Notes: a model not told the origin generated them from the letters alone. 64,000 nt of DNA from Aldehydirespirator sp965221605 (GCA_965221605.1 CBDCSK010000005.1:19786-83785); one strand, 5' to 3'; numbered from the stretch's first letter, positions 33,715 to 42,752 are shown. Numbers and translations are program-made.

Positions 33715-33917
33715 CAGATGCTCCTGCCAGTCGACTTGCGAGCCTGCCGGAGTGTAGCCAGCGCGGTGTGCTCATCGATCTCGTTGTGCCTCGGTATCAC
33801 CAGCCGCTCCGTTCCAAAGAGCCACACCTCATGCCTGCCCTGGCGCAGGAGCCGCAACTCGACGCCCTTGTCTCTCGCTACTTGGCGTAGCTGCTTCATC
33901 AGGCGCGTCTTCCGCAT
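33714..33917 (-). CDS. HicA-like mRNA interferase toxin
   Basis: 67 residues of double-stranded RNA-binding-like fold. The conserved features are the basic helix MKQLRQVARDKG, QGRHEVWLF with a His, and VIPRHNEIDEHTALATLRQA, matching the PRH...GTLR pattern of HicA with Ala for Gly. HicA toxins cleave mRNA during stress. Toxin first, antitoxin second is the common order. It lies between EamA and the CO dehydrogenase locus. Confidence 0.7.
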   Translation of the reverse strand: MRKTRLMKQLRQVARDKGVELRLLRQGRHEVWLFGTERLVIPRHNEIDEHTALATLRQARKSTGRSI

Positions 33918-33920
33918 AGG

Positions 33921-33975
33921 GAAATATACATGACAATGATGAAAATATCACTATATATCCCGAACAATACCCTCC
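33921..33975 (-). promoter_or_regulatory. AT-rich promoter region of the hicAB-like pair
   Basis: The 55 bases upstream of the toxin start are strikingly AT-rich for this genome, with TATATT and ATATATAG elements and repeats of ATGA. A promoter and autoregulatory operator are likely here, but I cannot fix the -10/-35 boxes. Confidence 0.35.
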
Positions 33976-34001
33976 AGGGGGAGGATCACAGGCGGAGCAA
34001 A

Positions 34002-34973
34002 TCAGGCTTCGGCGAGAAAGGACTGCGGGTCGGAGGTGAAGGCCCGCTGGCAGCCGGGGGCGCAGAACCAGTAGTCGGCGCCCTCGTGCACCGTGTGGTA
34101 CTTGGCGTCGTCGACGAGCACCGTCATGCCGCACACCGGATCGGTGGCCTCGGCCCGGGGCGGGACCGGGCCGGATCCGGCCGCCACCAGCTCACCTCTG
34201 GCCCGGCGAGCGACCAGGTCGGCCATCACTGCCACCGCGATCTCCGCATTGGCTACCGCGCCCAGGTCGAGCCCTGCAGGCGCCACCACCCTGTCCAACT
34301 CCGCGGTGGCCACTCCCCGGCTGCGGAGATGGTCAAGCACAGTGGACGCCCGCTTCTTGGAGGCGATCAGCCCTACGTAGCCGGCATCGCTGTTCAGGGC
34401 GGCCTCAAGCGCGAGGTCGTCATAGTGACCCTGGGTTGCCACCAGCACTGCAGTGGCGGTGTCGACGCCGAGATCCGACAGATCGAGCTTGGTCCGCACC
34501 AGCTCGGGGCGGGTGTGCTCGTCCGGGTTGCCGCCTTCGTCGATGACGGCAGCCTGCCATCCGATTGCGATGGCCAACTCGGCCAGCGCGTCCACCGCCG
34601 GGGAGCGGCCCACGACCACGACCTGGGGCTCGGGTCGGTGCGGCTCCAGGTACACCTCCAGCGCTCCCTCGGACTCGCAGGCCATGGCTATCGAGCGCAC
34701 CCCCTCCTGTGAGCGCCCGTCAAGCTCGTCGGGCTGGCCCAGGAAGAGCAGGGCGGGCTCGCCGGTCTCGAGGCACTGCCGGGCGTGACGCACCACCGAA
34801 GGCTCCGCGCAGGCGCCGCCCAGCCATCCCCGGACCGTCCCGTCGGCCAGGACGACCGCCTTGGAGCCCTGCCGCCCCGACGAAGGGCCGCGCCGCCACA
34901 CCACCGTGGCCAGCACGTACGGCATCCGGTGGGTGGTGAGCTCCACCGCCTCGGCCAGCACCGATACGTCCAT
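34002..34973 (-). CDS. XdhC/CoxF-family maturation factor fused to a YHS domain
   Basis: 323 residues. The N-terminal XdhC/CoxI part has VVWRRGPSSGRQGSKAVVL and RGWLGGACAEPSVV with the conserved Cys. A Rossmann part has VVVVGRSPAVDALAELA, VLVATQGHYDDLALEAAL, YVGLIASKKRA, and the APAGLDLGAV block. After residue 275 a YHS domain follows: DPVCGMTV, HEGADYWFCAPGCQRAF, a small metal-binding module. XdhC/CoxF proteins help insert or sulfurate the molybdenum cofactor. It is 82 bases downstream of coxL on the same strand, so it probably matures this enzyme. The YHS fusion could deliver copper to the Mo-Cu site; that is a hypothesis. Confidence 0.85.
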   Translation of the reverse strand: MDVSVLAEAVELTTHRMPYVLATVVWRRGPSSGRQGSKAVVLADGTVRGWLGGACAEPSVVRHARQCLETGEPALLFLGQPDELDGRSQEGVRSIAMACESEGALEVYLEPHRPEPQVVVVGRSPAVDALAELAIAIGWQAAVIDEGGNPDEHTRPELVRTKLDLSDLGVDTATAVLVATQGHYDDLALEAALNSDAGYVGLIASKKRASTVLDHLRSRGVATAELDRVVAPAGLDLGAVANAEIAVAVMADLVARRARGELVAAGSGPVPPRAEATDPVCGMTVLVDDAKYHTVHEGADYWFCAPGCQRAFTSDPQSFLAEA

Positions 34974-35055
34974 GGCACCGCGGCTCCCTGTTATCGCCGT
35001 TGTCGTACCAGGCTGAGTCTACGACTGGAGCCTCGACAGCCCCAGCCGGGCAGGC

Positions 35056-37413
35056 TCAGCCGCCGGCGCTGTCGATGGCCTCCCATACCCGGTCGGGCAG
35101 GACCGGCATGTCGATGTTGCGCACCCCGAGGTGGGCCAGCGCGTCGATCACCGCGTTCACGAAGGCGGCGGGAGAGCCGACCGTGGCCGACTCGCCGATG
35201 CCCTTGGCCCCGATCGGGTGGTGCGGCGACGGCGTGACCGTCTCCAGCAGCTCGAAGCGGGGCGTCTCCCAGGCGGTGGGGATCAGGTAGTCCATGAAGT
35301 TGGACCCGATGCAGTTGCCGTCGTCGTCGAAGGTGATCCACTGCATCGACGACATGGCGAACCCCTCGGTCAGGCCGCCGTGGATCTGTCCCTCCACGAT
35401 CATGGGGTTGATGCGCACCCCGCAGTCGTCGAGGGCCACCATGCGGCGCACCTTCCACACCCCGGTGTCGGGATCCACGTCCACCACCACCACGTAGGAC
35501 CCGTACGGGAACGTGAGGTTGGGAGGGTTGTAGTAGGTGACGTCCTCCAGGCCGTACTCCATTTGATCGGGCAGGTTGGTATAGGCCGCGAAGGCGGCGT
35601 CCTGGATGGTCACCGACTGGTCGGGCGAGCCGGCCACGAAGTACTTGTCGGCGTCGCGCTCGATGTCCTCGGGCGCGGCCTCAAGCAGGTGGGCGGCGAT
35701 GTGGCGGGCCTTGTCGGCGATCTTGCGGGCCACCATCGCAGTGGCCGCCCCGCCCACAGGGGTGGAGCGCGACGCGTACGTGCCCAGCCCGTAGGGCGTG
35801 TCGTCGGTGTCGCCGTGGATCACCTTGATATCGGTGGCGGGAATGCCGGTCTCCTCGGCCACGATCTGGGCGAAGGTCGTCTCATGTCCCTGGCCCTGGG
35901 TCTTCACCCCGAGCTTGAGGATGGCCTTGCCGGTGGGATGGACCCGCAGCTCGGCCGAGTCGATCATCTTGAGCCCGGCGATGTCGTAGGTGTGGGCCGG
36001 ACCGGCCCCCACCGCCTCGGTGAAGTGGGCGATGCCGATCCCGACCAGCCGGCCCTCCTCCCGGGCCGCGGCCTGCTCGGCCCGCAACTCGTCGTAGCCG
36101 GCCGCGTCCAGCGCCTTGCGCAGCGCGGTCGGGTAGTCGCCGGAGTCGTACACGAACCCGGTGGCCGTCTCGTACGGGAACTGCTCGGGCTGGATGAAGT
36201 TGCGCAGCCGCAGCTCGGCCGGGTCGATGCCCAGCTCGTCGGCCGCGGTCTGCATCAGCCGCTCGATCAGGTACGACGCCTCGGTGATCCGGAACGAGCA
36301 CCGGTAGGCCACCCCGCCGGGCGCCTTGTTGGTGAAGGCGCCCCGGCACTTGATGTGCGCGTGGGGGAAGTCGTAGCTGCCGGTGCACACGTGGAACAGC
36401 CCGGCCCGGTAGCGGGTGGGCTGGGCGTCGGAGTAGAAGGCGCCCTGGTCCGACAGCATGTCCACCCGCATGGCCTGGATGCGGCCCTCGTTGGTGAGGG
36501 CGAGCTCGCCGGTCATGTAGTAGTCCCGGCCGAACCCGGTGGAGATCAGGTTGCCGGTGCGGGTCTCCACCCACTTGACCGGCTGGCCGATCAGCAGGCT
36601 GGCCGCGGTGGCCACCACGTAGCCCGGATAGATGGGCACCTTGTTGCCGAATCCGCCGCCGATGTCGGGGCTGACGATGCGGATGTTCTGCTCGGGCAGC
36701 CCGGCCACCAGCGCGAACAGCGTCCGGTGGGCGTGGGGCGCCTGCGACGTCATGTAGATGGTGGCCTGGCCGGTCACGGAGTTGACGTCGGCCACGATCC
36801 CGCAGGTCTCCAGGGGCGACGGGTGCGAGCGCGGGTAGTGCGTGGTCAGCGACACCACCCGGTCGGCGCCGGCGAAGGCGGCCTCGGTGGCGGCCTCGTC
36901 GCCGGTCTCCCAGGTGTAGGCCAGGTTGTCGGTCTGGCCCTCCTTCTCGTCGCGGATCAGCTCGGCGCCCTCGGCCAGGGACTGCTGGGGCGTGGTGATG
37001 GCCTCGAGCATCTCGTAGTCCACCTCGACCAGCTCGGCCCCGTCGGCGGCCGCGTACGGGTCGGTGGCGATGACCGCGGCCACCTCCTGGCCCTGGTAGC
37101 GGACCTTGTCGGTGGCCAGCACGGCCTGGGTGTCGCCCGACAGGGTGGGCATCCAGGCCAGGTTGTGGGCCGCCATCAGCTCGCCGGTCACCACGGCCAG
37201 CACGCCGTCCACCGCGGTGGCCGCGTCGGTGTCGATGCCGTTGATGCGGGCGTGGGCCACCGGTGAGCGCACCAGGGCCATGTGCAGCATCCCGGGCAGC
37301 GCGATGTCGTCGAGGAAGTTGCCCTGGCCCTCGATGAGCCGGGCGTCCTCCACCCGCTTGACGCTGTGGCCGATGCCGCCGATCTCGGGAGGCGTAGTCG
37401 TTGTGTCAGTCAT
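35056..37413 (-). CDS. coxL: Aerobic CO dehydrogenase large subunit, form I
   Basis: 785-residue molybdopterin-binding catalytic subunit. The form I active-site loop AYRCSFR is present at 369-375, with C372 as the residue that bridges copper to molybdenum; form II proteins read AYRGAGR. Other cofactor blocks are IGGGFGNKVPIYPG, QGQGHETTFAQI and the catalytic Glu in PIGAKGIGES. The enzyme oxidises CO to CO2 and passes electrons to the respiratory chain, a known energy supplement in actinobacteria. Third of coxM-coxS-coxL with a strong GGAGGAAG site; 13 bases after coxS. Confidence 0.95.
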   Translation of the reverse strand: MTDTTTTPPEIGGIGHSVKRVEDARLIEGQGNFLDDIALPGMLHMALVRSPVAHARINGIDTDAATAVDGVLAVVTGELMAAHNLAWMPTLSGDTQAVLATDKVRYQGQEVAAVIATDPYAAADGAELVEVDYEMLEAITTPQQSLAEGAELIRDEKEGQTDNLAYTWETGDEAATEAAFAGADRVVSLTTHYPRSHPSPLETCGIVADVNSVTGQATIYMTSQAPHAHRTLFALVAGLPEQNIRIVSPDIGGGFGNKVPIYPGYVVATAASLLIGQPVKWVETRTGNLISTGFGRDYYMTGELALTNEGRIQAMRVDMLSDQGAFYSDAQPTRYRAGLFHVCTGSYDFPHAHIKCRGAFTNKAPGGVAYRCSFRITEASYLIERLMQTAADELGIDPAELRLRNFIQPEQFPYETATGFVYDSGDYPTALRKALDAAGYDELRAEQAAAREEGRLVGIGIAHFTEAVGAGPAHTYDIAGLKMIDSAELRVHPTGKAILKLGVKTQGQGHETTFAQIVAEETGIPATDIKVIHGDTDDTPYGLGTYASRSTPVGGAATAMVARKIADKARHIAAHLLEAAPEDIERDADKYFVAGSPDQSVTIQDAAFAAYTNLPDQMEYGLEDVTYYNPPNLTFPYGSYVVVVDVDPDTGVWKVRRMVALDDCGVRINPMIVEGQIHGGLTEGFAMSSMQWITFDDDGNCIGSNFMDYLIPTAWETPRFELLETVTPSPHHPIGAKGIGESATVGSPAAFVNAVIDALAHLGVRNIDMPVLPDRVWEAIDSAGG

Positions 37414-37426
37414 TGGTCGCTTCCTC

Positions 37427-37909
37427 CTAGCTGGCGCCGTTGGACGACGACGCCGCAGCCGCCGCGGCGGCCTGGATGGCCTTGACGATGTTCATGTAGC
37501 CGGTGCACCGGCACAGGTTCCCCGAGATGGCCCAGCGCACCTCGTCGTCGGACGGGTCCGGGTTCTCGTCGATGAGGGCCGCGCCCACCAGCATCATGGC
37601 CGGGGTGCAGAAGCCGCACTGGAGGCCGTGCTCGTCGCTGAACGCCTGCTGGACGGGGTGCAGCCCGTCGGCGGACCTGAGGCCCTCCACGGTGGTGACC
37701 TCCCGGCCGTCGGCCTGCACCGCCAGCATCGTGCACGACTTGACCGGCGTGCCGTCCACCAGAACGGTGCAGACCCCGCAGCTGGTGGTGTCGCATCCGA
37801 TGTGGGTGCCGGTGAGCCCGGCGCCGGTGCGGATGTGGTCGACGAGCAGGCGCCGGGGCTCCACGTCGGCGGTGTGGTCGGTTCCGTTGATGTTGATCGT
37901 GATCTCCAT
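37427..37909 (-). CDS. coxS: CO dehydrogenase small iron-sulfur subunit
   Basis: 160 residues with two [2Fe-2S] domains. The first, plant-ferredoxin type, uses C39, C44, C47 and C59 (GCDTTSCGVCTV). The second, helical, uses C98, C101, C133 and C135 (LQCGFCTP and GNLCRCTGY). It carries electrons from the molybdenum site in CoxL to the FAD in CoxM. The C-terminal 20 residues are an Ala/Ser tail. Confidence 0.95.
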   Translation of the reverse strand: MEITININGTDHTADVEPRRLLVDHIRTGAGLTGTHIGCDTTSCGVCTVLVDGTPVKSCTMLAVQADGREVTTVEGLRSADGLHPVQQAFSDEHGLQCGFCTPAMMLVGAALIDENPDPSDDEVRWAISGNLCRCTGYMNIVKAIQAAAAAAASSSNGAS

Positions 37910-37920
37910 GTCTCCCCCTC

Positions 37921-38781
37921 TCAGGCCTTAGCCTCTTCTGCTGCGGCGGCCAGCGCCCTCTGTGTGAAGGCGGCCACCACCCGGCGCTTCCAGCGGGCCG
38001 AGCCCCGCACGTCGTCGCGGGGATCGGCCGCGGCCGCGGCCGCCTCGCCGGCCTCGGCGAACAGCCCGGCGCTGGGCGCATTGCCCACCAGCAGGGCCTC
38101 AGCATCGGTGGCCTTGCGGTTGATGGGCGCCACCGATGTCATGGCCACGCCTGCCGCGCCGATGGTGCCGTCGGCAGCGAGCTCCAGGTGGACGGCCACC
38201 CCGACGGTTGCGTAGTCGCCGATCTTGCGCTCCAGCTTCTGGTAGGAGCCGCCGGACGGTCCCGCCGGCACGGGGATCTGCACCGCGGTCACCATCTCGT
38301 CGTCGGCAAGGGAGTTGGTGAAGAAGTCCTGCACGAAGTCCCCGATGTCGATGGACCTGGAGCCGGACGGCCCCTGGGCGATCACTGAGGCTCCGGTGGC
38401 CAGCAGGACTGAGTTCCAGTCGCCCTCGGGATCGCAGTGGGCCACCGACCCGCACAGGGTGCCCAGGTTGCGCACCAGCGGATCGGAGATCCACGGGGCG
38501 GCCGAGGCCACCGTACCGGACACCTCGCCGGAGGCCGCGATGTCGGCGTGGCGGACCAGCGCCCCGATGCGGAGATGGCCGTTGCGGCCCTCGATGGTAT
38601 CGAGCCCGGAGATTCGGTTGATGTCCACCAGCTTCGCGGGCGTCGCGAAGCGCAGCTTCATCATCGGCAGCAGGCTCTGCCCGCCGGCCAGGAACCGGGT
38701 CTCGTCACCTCCCTCGGCCTTGGCCGCGATGGCCTCCTCCACCGAGGAGGCCGCTACATAGTCGAACTGGGCAGGCAGCAT
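37921..38781 (-). CDS. coxM: CO dehydrogenase FAD-binding medium subunit
   Basis: 286 residues. The FAD-binding motifs are AGGQSLLPMMKLR near the N-terminus and TLCGSVAHCDPEGDWNSVLL, the positions normally AGGHSLLP and T-GG. The C-terminal CO-dehydrogenase flavoprotein domain follows (YQKLERKIGDYATVGVAV). The ATG at 38781 (MLPAQFDYVAASS) gives the standard start; the in-frame extension to 38832 looks non-coding. It heads the cox operon, divergent from an MFS gene 126 bases away. Confidence 0.93.
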   Translation of the reverse strand: MLPAQFDYVAASSVEEAIAAKAEGGDETRFLAGGQSLLPMMKLRFATPAKLVDINRISGLDTIEGRNGHLRIGALVRHADIAASGEVSGTVASAAPWISDPLVRNLGTLCGSVAHCDPEGDWNSVLLATGASVIAQGPSGSRSIDIGDFVQDFFTNSLADDEMVTAVQIPVPAGPSGGSYQKLERKIGDYATVGVAVHLELAADGTIGAAGVAMTSVAPINRKATDAEALLVGNAPSAGLFAEAGEAAAAAADPRDDVRGSARWKRRVVAAFTQRALAAAAEEAKA

Positions 38782-38907
38782 CCTGCACCCCCAATGTCTG
38801 CGGTCTTCGTGGGGTCCACGCGGGTCGCGCACATTACACCAACAGGCTCTGCTTCGCTCGATCAGGGGCGTCGCCTAGCCGGAAAGCCCTCAGGGGTAGC
38901 CTGACGG

Positions 38908-40146
38908 ATGCGCGATCCGAGACCGCCCGGCGATCCGGGGCGGTTCGCGGCGCTGCACAATCGCGACTTCCGCAAGCTCTTCGTCGGGGGTCTCTTCACC
39001 TTCCTCACGATGCAGGTGGCGGGCATCGCCAGGGCCTGGCTCGCCTTCGAGCTGACCGGCAGCAACACCGGCCTCGGCGGCGTGATGCTGGCCTTCGGCG
39101 CCTGCAGCATCGTCGCGATCCCCTACGGGGGAATGATCTCGGACCGCTTCTCCAAGCGCAGGGTGCTCATCCTGGCCGGACTCCTCCAAGCGGCCACCCC
39201 GGTCTGGCTGGGCGTGGCCGTCGCCACCGGCGCCGCGACCTACTGGATGCTGATCGCGGCCAGCGTCGTCCAGGGTGCGGCCATCTCGATCCTGGCCCCG
39301 GCCCGGCTCTCCTTCATCTCCGAGATCGTCGGCCGCGAGACCATCACCAACGCCATCTTCCTGTCGATGTCCACCGTGCAGCTGGCCCGGGTGGTGGGCC
39401 CGGCCGCGGCGGGAGCCCTGATCGGCGTGGCGGTGTTCGGGCTGGCCGGAGTGTTCTTCGCGGCCGGCGTGCTCGGAGTCCTCAGCGTGATCCTGCTGAT
39501 CGGCCTGCCGTCGGGCACGCCGTTGAGCCGGTCCGGACGCAGCGCGTTGGGCGACATCGTCGACGGGCTCCGGTTCGTGCGCTCCCGTCCGGACCTGGTG
39601 CACCTGCTGGCGGTTTCGTTCGGCGTGGTGCTGATCGGGTTCCCCCACATGGCCTTCCTTCCGGTCGTCGCAGAGAAGGTTCACGACAGCGGATCGACCG
39701 GTTTCGGACTGCTCAACGCGTCGGCGGCCGTCGGCGCGGTGATCGGCTCGCTCTCACTGGCCAACCTTCAGCGGCGGAGGCTGCGCCCGTTCCAGACCCG
39801 CAGCGCGGTTGCCTTCGGCGTCTCGCTGGCGGTGTTCGCGGTGATGCCGAGCTTCTACGCCGCGCTGGCGGTCATGGCGGTGGTGGGCGCTACTTCGAGC
39901 GTCTTCCAGGCCCTGAACAACTCCCTGCTGCTCACGATGACGCCGGTCGAGTACCACGGCCGGGTCCAGAGCCTGCTCATGTTGAGCTTCTCCGGCTTCG
40001 CGATCGCAGCACTGCCCATAGGCATCGTCGCCGACGCGGTGGGGATCAGGGCCACGCTCGTCGGTCTGGGAGTCCTAGTGCTGGTGGTCATGGCGGTGGC
40101 GCGCCTCGCGCAGCCGCATCGGCTCGCGGAGGAGACAACACTGTGA
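38908..40146 (+). CDS. MFS transporter (MFS_3/EntS-like)
   Basis: 412 residues with about twelve membrane helices. The N-terminus ALHNRDFRKLFVGGLFTFL and the loop GGMISDRFSKRRVLILAG, the MFS motif A, are typical of the EntS/enterobactin-exporter group. PARLSFISEIVGRETITNAI is also characteristic. The ligand is unknown. Divergent from the cox operon and 27 bases before the SnoaL-like gene, with which it may be cotranscribed. Confidence 0.88.
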   Translation: MRDPRPPGDPGRFAALHNRDFRKLFVGGLFTFLTMQVAGIARAWLAFELTGSNTGLGGVMLAFGACSIVAIPYGGMISDRFSKRRVLILAGLLQAATPVWLGVAVATGAATYWMLIAASVVQGAAISILAPARLSFISEIVGRETITNAIFLSMSTVQLARVVGPAAAGALIGVAVFGLAGVFFAAGVLGVLSVILLIGLPSGTPLSRSGRSALGDIVDGLRFVRSRPDLVHLLAVSFGVVLIGFPHMAFLPVVAEKVHDSGSTGFGLLNASAAVGAVIGSLSLANLQRRRLRPFQTRSAVAFGVSLAVFAVMPSFYAALAVMAVVGATSSVFQALNNSLLLTMTPVEYHGRVQSLLMLSFSGFAIAALPIGIVADAVGIRATLVGLGVLVLVVMAVARLAQPHRLAEETTL

Positions 40147-40173
40147 AACACAATCCGAAACGAGGAGGCGGCC

Positions 40174-40593
40174 ATGGCCGATGACCGCGGCCACGATCCC
40201 CTGCCCGCGGACGGGCACGATCCCACCGATCCCGAGTCGGTGGTGCGGGCGTACTGGGAGAGGGTGTGGCTCGAGCGCGATCTGGACGCACTGGACGACG
40301 TGGTGGCCGATCGAATCGTGCGCCATACCGCCGAGGGCACCGAGACGCTGACCCGCCGGGAGCTCCGCAATCGTCTGGCGGGGGCCTTCGACGCGGTCAG
40401 GGCCACCGAGGTGAGCTTCGACGCTATGACGACCGCCGGCAGCACGGTGTGGGCGAGGATCACCCTCAGGGGCGTGAGCCTCGCCACCGCGGCCCCGATG
40501 TCGCTGGCCTGGCTGGCCCAGTACCGGGTCGACGGCGACCGCATCGCCGAACTGTGGGGACTTCACCAGCCCGGTGCGGAGTGGTCGTCGTGA
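40174..40593 (+). CDS. SnoaL-like / NTF2-fold protein
   Basis: 139 residues. After a 20-residue leader the sequence follows the SnoaL-like polyketide-cyclase pattern: PESVVRAYWERVWLERDLDA, VADRIVRHTAEG, and a C-terminal strand with YRVDGDRIAELWGLHQP. This small alpha+beta barrel binds or isomerises diverse ligands; no specific function can be assigned. AGGAGG lies 7 bases before the ATG. Its stop overlaps the start of the cupin gene (GTGA). Confidence 0.75.
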   Translation: MADDRGHDPLPADGHDPTDPESVVRAYWERVWLERDLDALDDVVADRIVRHTAEGTETLTRRELRNRLAGAFDAVRATEVSFDAMTTAGSTVWARITLRGVSLATAAPMSLAWLAQYRVDGDRIAELWGLHQPGAEWSS

Positions 40594-41105
40594 CGGGCTC
40601 CGGTCCTGTCATCCGACGTCTGGCCGATCCCTCCCTGCCCTGGCAACGTGTCAAGGCGCAGCGAAACGCCGACGGCACCGAGGCGTCGGTGTGGGAGAAG
40701 TGGTTCGCGTTCCGGGCCGACCCGCCCTACCTGTCGCTGTACGCCCGCTACGACCCAGGAATGGTGGTACGCCGCCACGGCCACCGGTCACCGCACGTAG
40801 TGTTCGTGCTGTCCGGAGAGATCCTGGTCGGCGATGACGTGTGCGGTGCCGGCACCCACATCGAGCTCCCCGAGGGCGAGCAGTTCGGACCCTTGGTGGC
40901 GGGCGACGCCGGATGCACGCTGTTCGAGGTGATGCTGGGCGACCCGCGCAGCTGGGGCGACGACCCGGACGCCTTCGCCGAGGCCTGCTCGGAGCGGGGC
41001 GTGACGCCGCTCCCGGACCCCGAGATCGACTTCCCCGAATGGCTCACCGACCAGCGCAGCCGGTGGCTCGACTCCGTCGGCACCGGCGCCGAGCCCGAGG
41101 AGTGA
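40590..41105 (+). CDS. Cupin-domain protein
   Basis: 171 residues. A single cupin barrel is suggested by YDPGMVVRRHGHRSPHVVFV (GX5HXH-like first motif, with HGH) and by the second motif region GTHIELPEGEQFGP. The C-terminal 55 residues are helical (PDAFAEACSERG). GTG at 40590 overlaps the preceding stop, and its own stop overlaps the next start, so three genes are coupled. The substrate is unknown. Confidence 0.7.
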   Translation: MTGSGPVIRRLADPSLPWQRVKAQRNADGTEASVWEKWFAFRADPPYLSLYARYDPGMVVRRHGHRSPHVVFVLSGEILVGDDVCGAGTHIELPEGEQFGPLVAGDAGCTLFEVMLGDPRSWGDDPDAFAEACSERGVTPLPDPEIDFPEWLTDQRSRWLDSVGTGAEPEE

Positions 41106-41845
41106 GCACTGCCGAGTTGATCGTGGTCGGGGTGGCCTCCGCCCTGGCCATGCTGGCCAAGAGCGCTACCGGGCTCGGCTACCCGCTGATCGCCATCCCG
41201 ATCCTGGCGCCGCTGACCGGCATCGAGACCGCGGTGGCGGTGGTGACCCTGCCCAACGCCGCCGCCAACATGCTGGTCGGCTGGCGCACCCGCCAGGCCC
41301 TCTCCGAGACCCGAGACGTGTTCGTGCTGACGGCGACATCGGCGCTGGGGGCGGTGGCAGGCACCTTCGTCCTCGTGTCGTTGCCCGAGAGGCCCCTGCT
41401 GATCGTGCTCGCGGTCTGCGTGCTGGCGTTCGTGGTCCGATCGCTGTGGTTCGGGGACATCACGGTGTCGCCGGAGGCCGGGCGGCGGGCCTCACCCGCG
41501 GTCGGCCTGGCCGCCGGAGTGATGCAGGGCGCGGTGGGCGTGTCCGGGCCGATCATCGGCTCGTGGTTCTACGCCTACCGGCTGTCACGCGAGGCCTACA
41601 TCCTGTCGCTGTCGGTGCTGTTCCTGATCACCGGCGCGGCCCAGATAAGCACCTTGGCCTCCATCGGCGCCTACGACTCCGACCGGCTCATCGCCGCCGG
41701 AGTGGGGTTCTTGCCGGTGCTGGCCATGCTGCCCGTGGGCGAGTACCTGCGGGACCGCTTGTCGGGCGCCCAGTTCGACCGGGTAGTGCTAGTCCTGCTG
41801 GCCGCCTCAGGAATCATCCTGGTCATACGGGCCCTCACCGGTTAG
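41102..41845 (+). CDS. TauE/SafE-family sulfite exporter-like permease
   Basis: 247 residues with about eight membrane helices in two halves: LAMLAKSATGLGYPLIAIPI with PNAAANMLVGWRTRQA, and AAGVMQGAVGVSGPIIGSWF, the repeated glycine-rich TauE motif. Family members export or import sulfonates, sulfite or other organic anions. Coupled to the SnoaL-like and cupin genes by overlapping stop/start codons. The GTG at 41102 was chosen for that overlap and for position just before the first helix. Confidence 0.85.
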   Translation: MSTAELIVVGVASALAMLAKSATGLGYPLIAIPILAPLTGIETAVAVVTLPNAAANMLVGWRTRQALSETRDVFVLTATSALGAVAGTFVLVSLPERPLLIVLAVCVLAFVVRSLWFGDITVSPEAGRRASPAVGLAAGVMQGAVGVSGPIIGSWFYAYRLSREAYILSLSVLFLITGAAQISTLASIGAYDSDRLIAAGVGFLPVLAMLPVGEYLRDRLSGAQFDRVVLVLLAASGIILVIRALTG

Positions 41846-41935
41846 GCGACCGTCATCAGCGGGTGCGTCGTGAAGTGGCCCTTGTCCGGCGCCCTGCGGA
41901 CCACCGCTCATCAGATCGCCCCCCGACGCCAAGAC

Positions 41936-42253
41936 TCATGAACGATCAGGGCTAGTCCTTCGGCGATAGAAGAGCCACGCGACTCCGCCCGAAATCAGGG
42001 TGATCAGAAGTATCTCAACGGTACCTATTCCACCTAGTATTGTGCCAACCAATATCAGAAGGCAGAACATGGCTAACCCGGCCAGTACAGTCAATAGTAT
42101 GTTCATCATCTTGGAGTTCTGCAAGGCTGTCACCTTCCATTTGACCGACACCATACGGCAAGCCTCTAGGTTGGTCGCCAGTCCTGCGGGTGTGAAGCAT
42201 ACCCGCGGACCCAACTTCGGCTCAATCGTAGGTCCTCCAGTACCAAGTTCCAT
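41936..42253 (-). CDS. Small membrane protein, coupled to secreted protein
   Basis: 105 residues. A 50-residue hydrophilic N-terminus (with a CFTPAG motif) is followed by two adjacent helices, ILLTVLAGLAMFCLLILVGT and TVEILLITLISGGVAWLFY, and a short basic tail. I recognise no family. The ATG at 42253 overlaps the stop of the secreted-protein gene (TGATG), which supports this start over an upstream one. The DNA here is visibly richer in A and T than its neighbours, suggesting recent acquisition. Confidence 0.55.
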   Translation of the reverse strand: MELGTGGPTIEPKLGPRVCFTPAGLATNLEACRMVSVKWKVTALQNSKMMNILLTVLAGLAMFCLLILVGTILGGIGTVEILLITLISGGVAWLFYRRRTSPDRS

Positions 42254-42735
42254 CAGAATGCGACTTGAGGATATTCCGCGGGCCATTCTGTCCACGTATT
42301 GAACCAATACAAAGTGAACCCTAGGACGGATTCCTTCTCATTCCTGACAGTGACCGTAATGCAGCCGCTCGCTGATGAGGATCCGCCGCTACCGCTGCTC
42401 GCATACCACAATGCACGATCCGACGTCCAGTTGAGATTCTTGAGACCATTCATCATTGCTGCATCTGCCACTACTGATCCCTGAGACTCGAAGTCCACGG
42501 GTACGGGTATCATTACTCCGTCTCTAGAATAGGCCCTTGTGTCAATGCGATCGCCCGTCAGAGTGAATGTCTCCACAACGATGTGGTCATCGTCCATGAG
42601 ACTTTGGTCCGCAGTCGTATCCTCTCCAGACGATGATTCGGTCTGAGCTGACACAGGACTCGCAAGCGCAAGTACCGACGCCATGAGTGCGATCGCCAGT
42701 GGCGCTAGCACAGTGATTCTCCTACCAACAGTCAT
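42253..42735 (-). CDS. Small secreted protein of unknown function
   Basis: 160 residues. A signal peptide is clear: RRITVLAPLAIALMASVLAL then ASPVSA, with cleavage likely before QTESS. The mature part is about 130 residues and mixes an acidic segment (SSGEDTTADQSLMDDD) with a beta-rich region (CITVTVRNEKESVLGFTLYW). No family recognised. The second ATG (42735) is preferred because AAAGG lies 6 bases before it; the first ATG directly abuts that site. The gene is AT-richer than the genome average and faces a LuxR-type regulator across a repeat-rich interval. Confidence 0.6.
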   Translation of the reverse strand: MTVGRRITVLAPLAIALMASVLALASPVSAQTESSSGEDTTADQSLMDDDHIVVETFTLTGDRIDTRAYSRDGVMIPVPVDFESQGSVVADAAMMNGLKNLNWTSDRALWYASSGSGGSSSASGCITVTVRNEKESVLGFTLYWFNTWTEWPAEYPQVAF

Positions 42736-42752
42736 GATCATCCTTTCGTTGT

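Noticed and set aside
38840..38870. A possible fourth copy of the intergenic repeat (CTGCTTCGCTCGATC).
   Set aside because: Only one short block matches; the other ordered blocks are absent.
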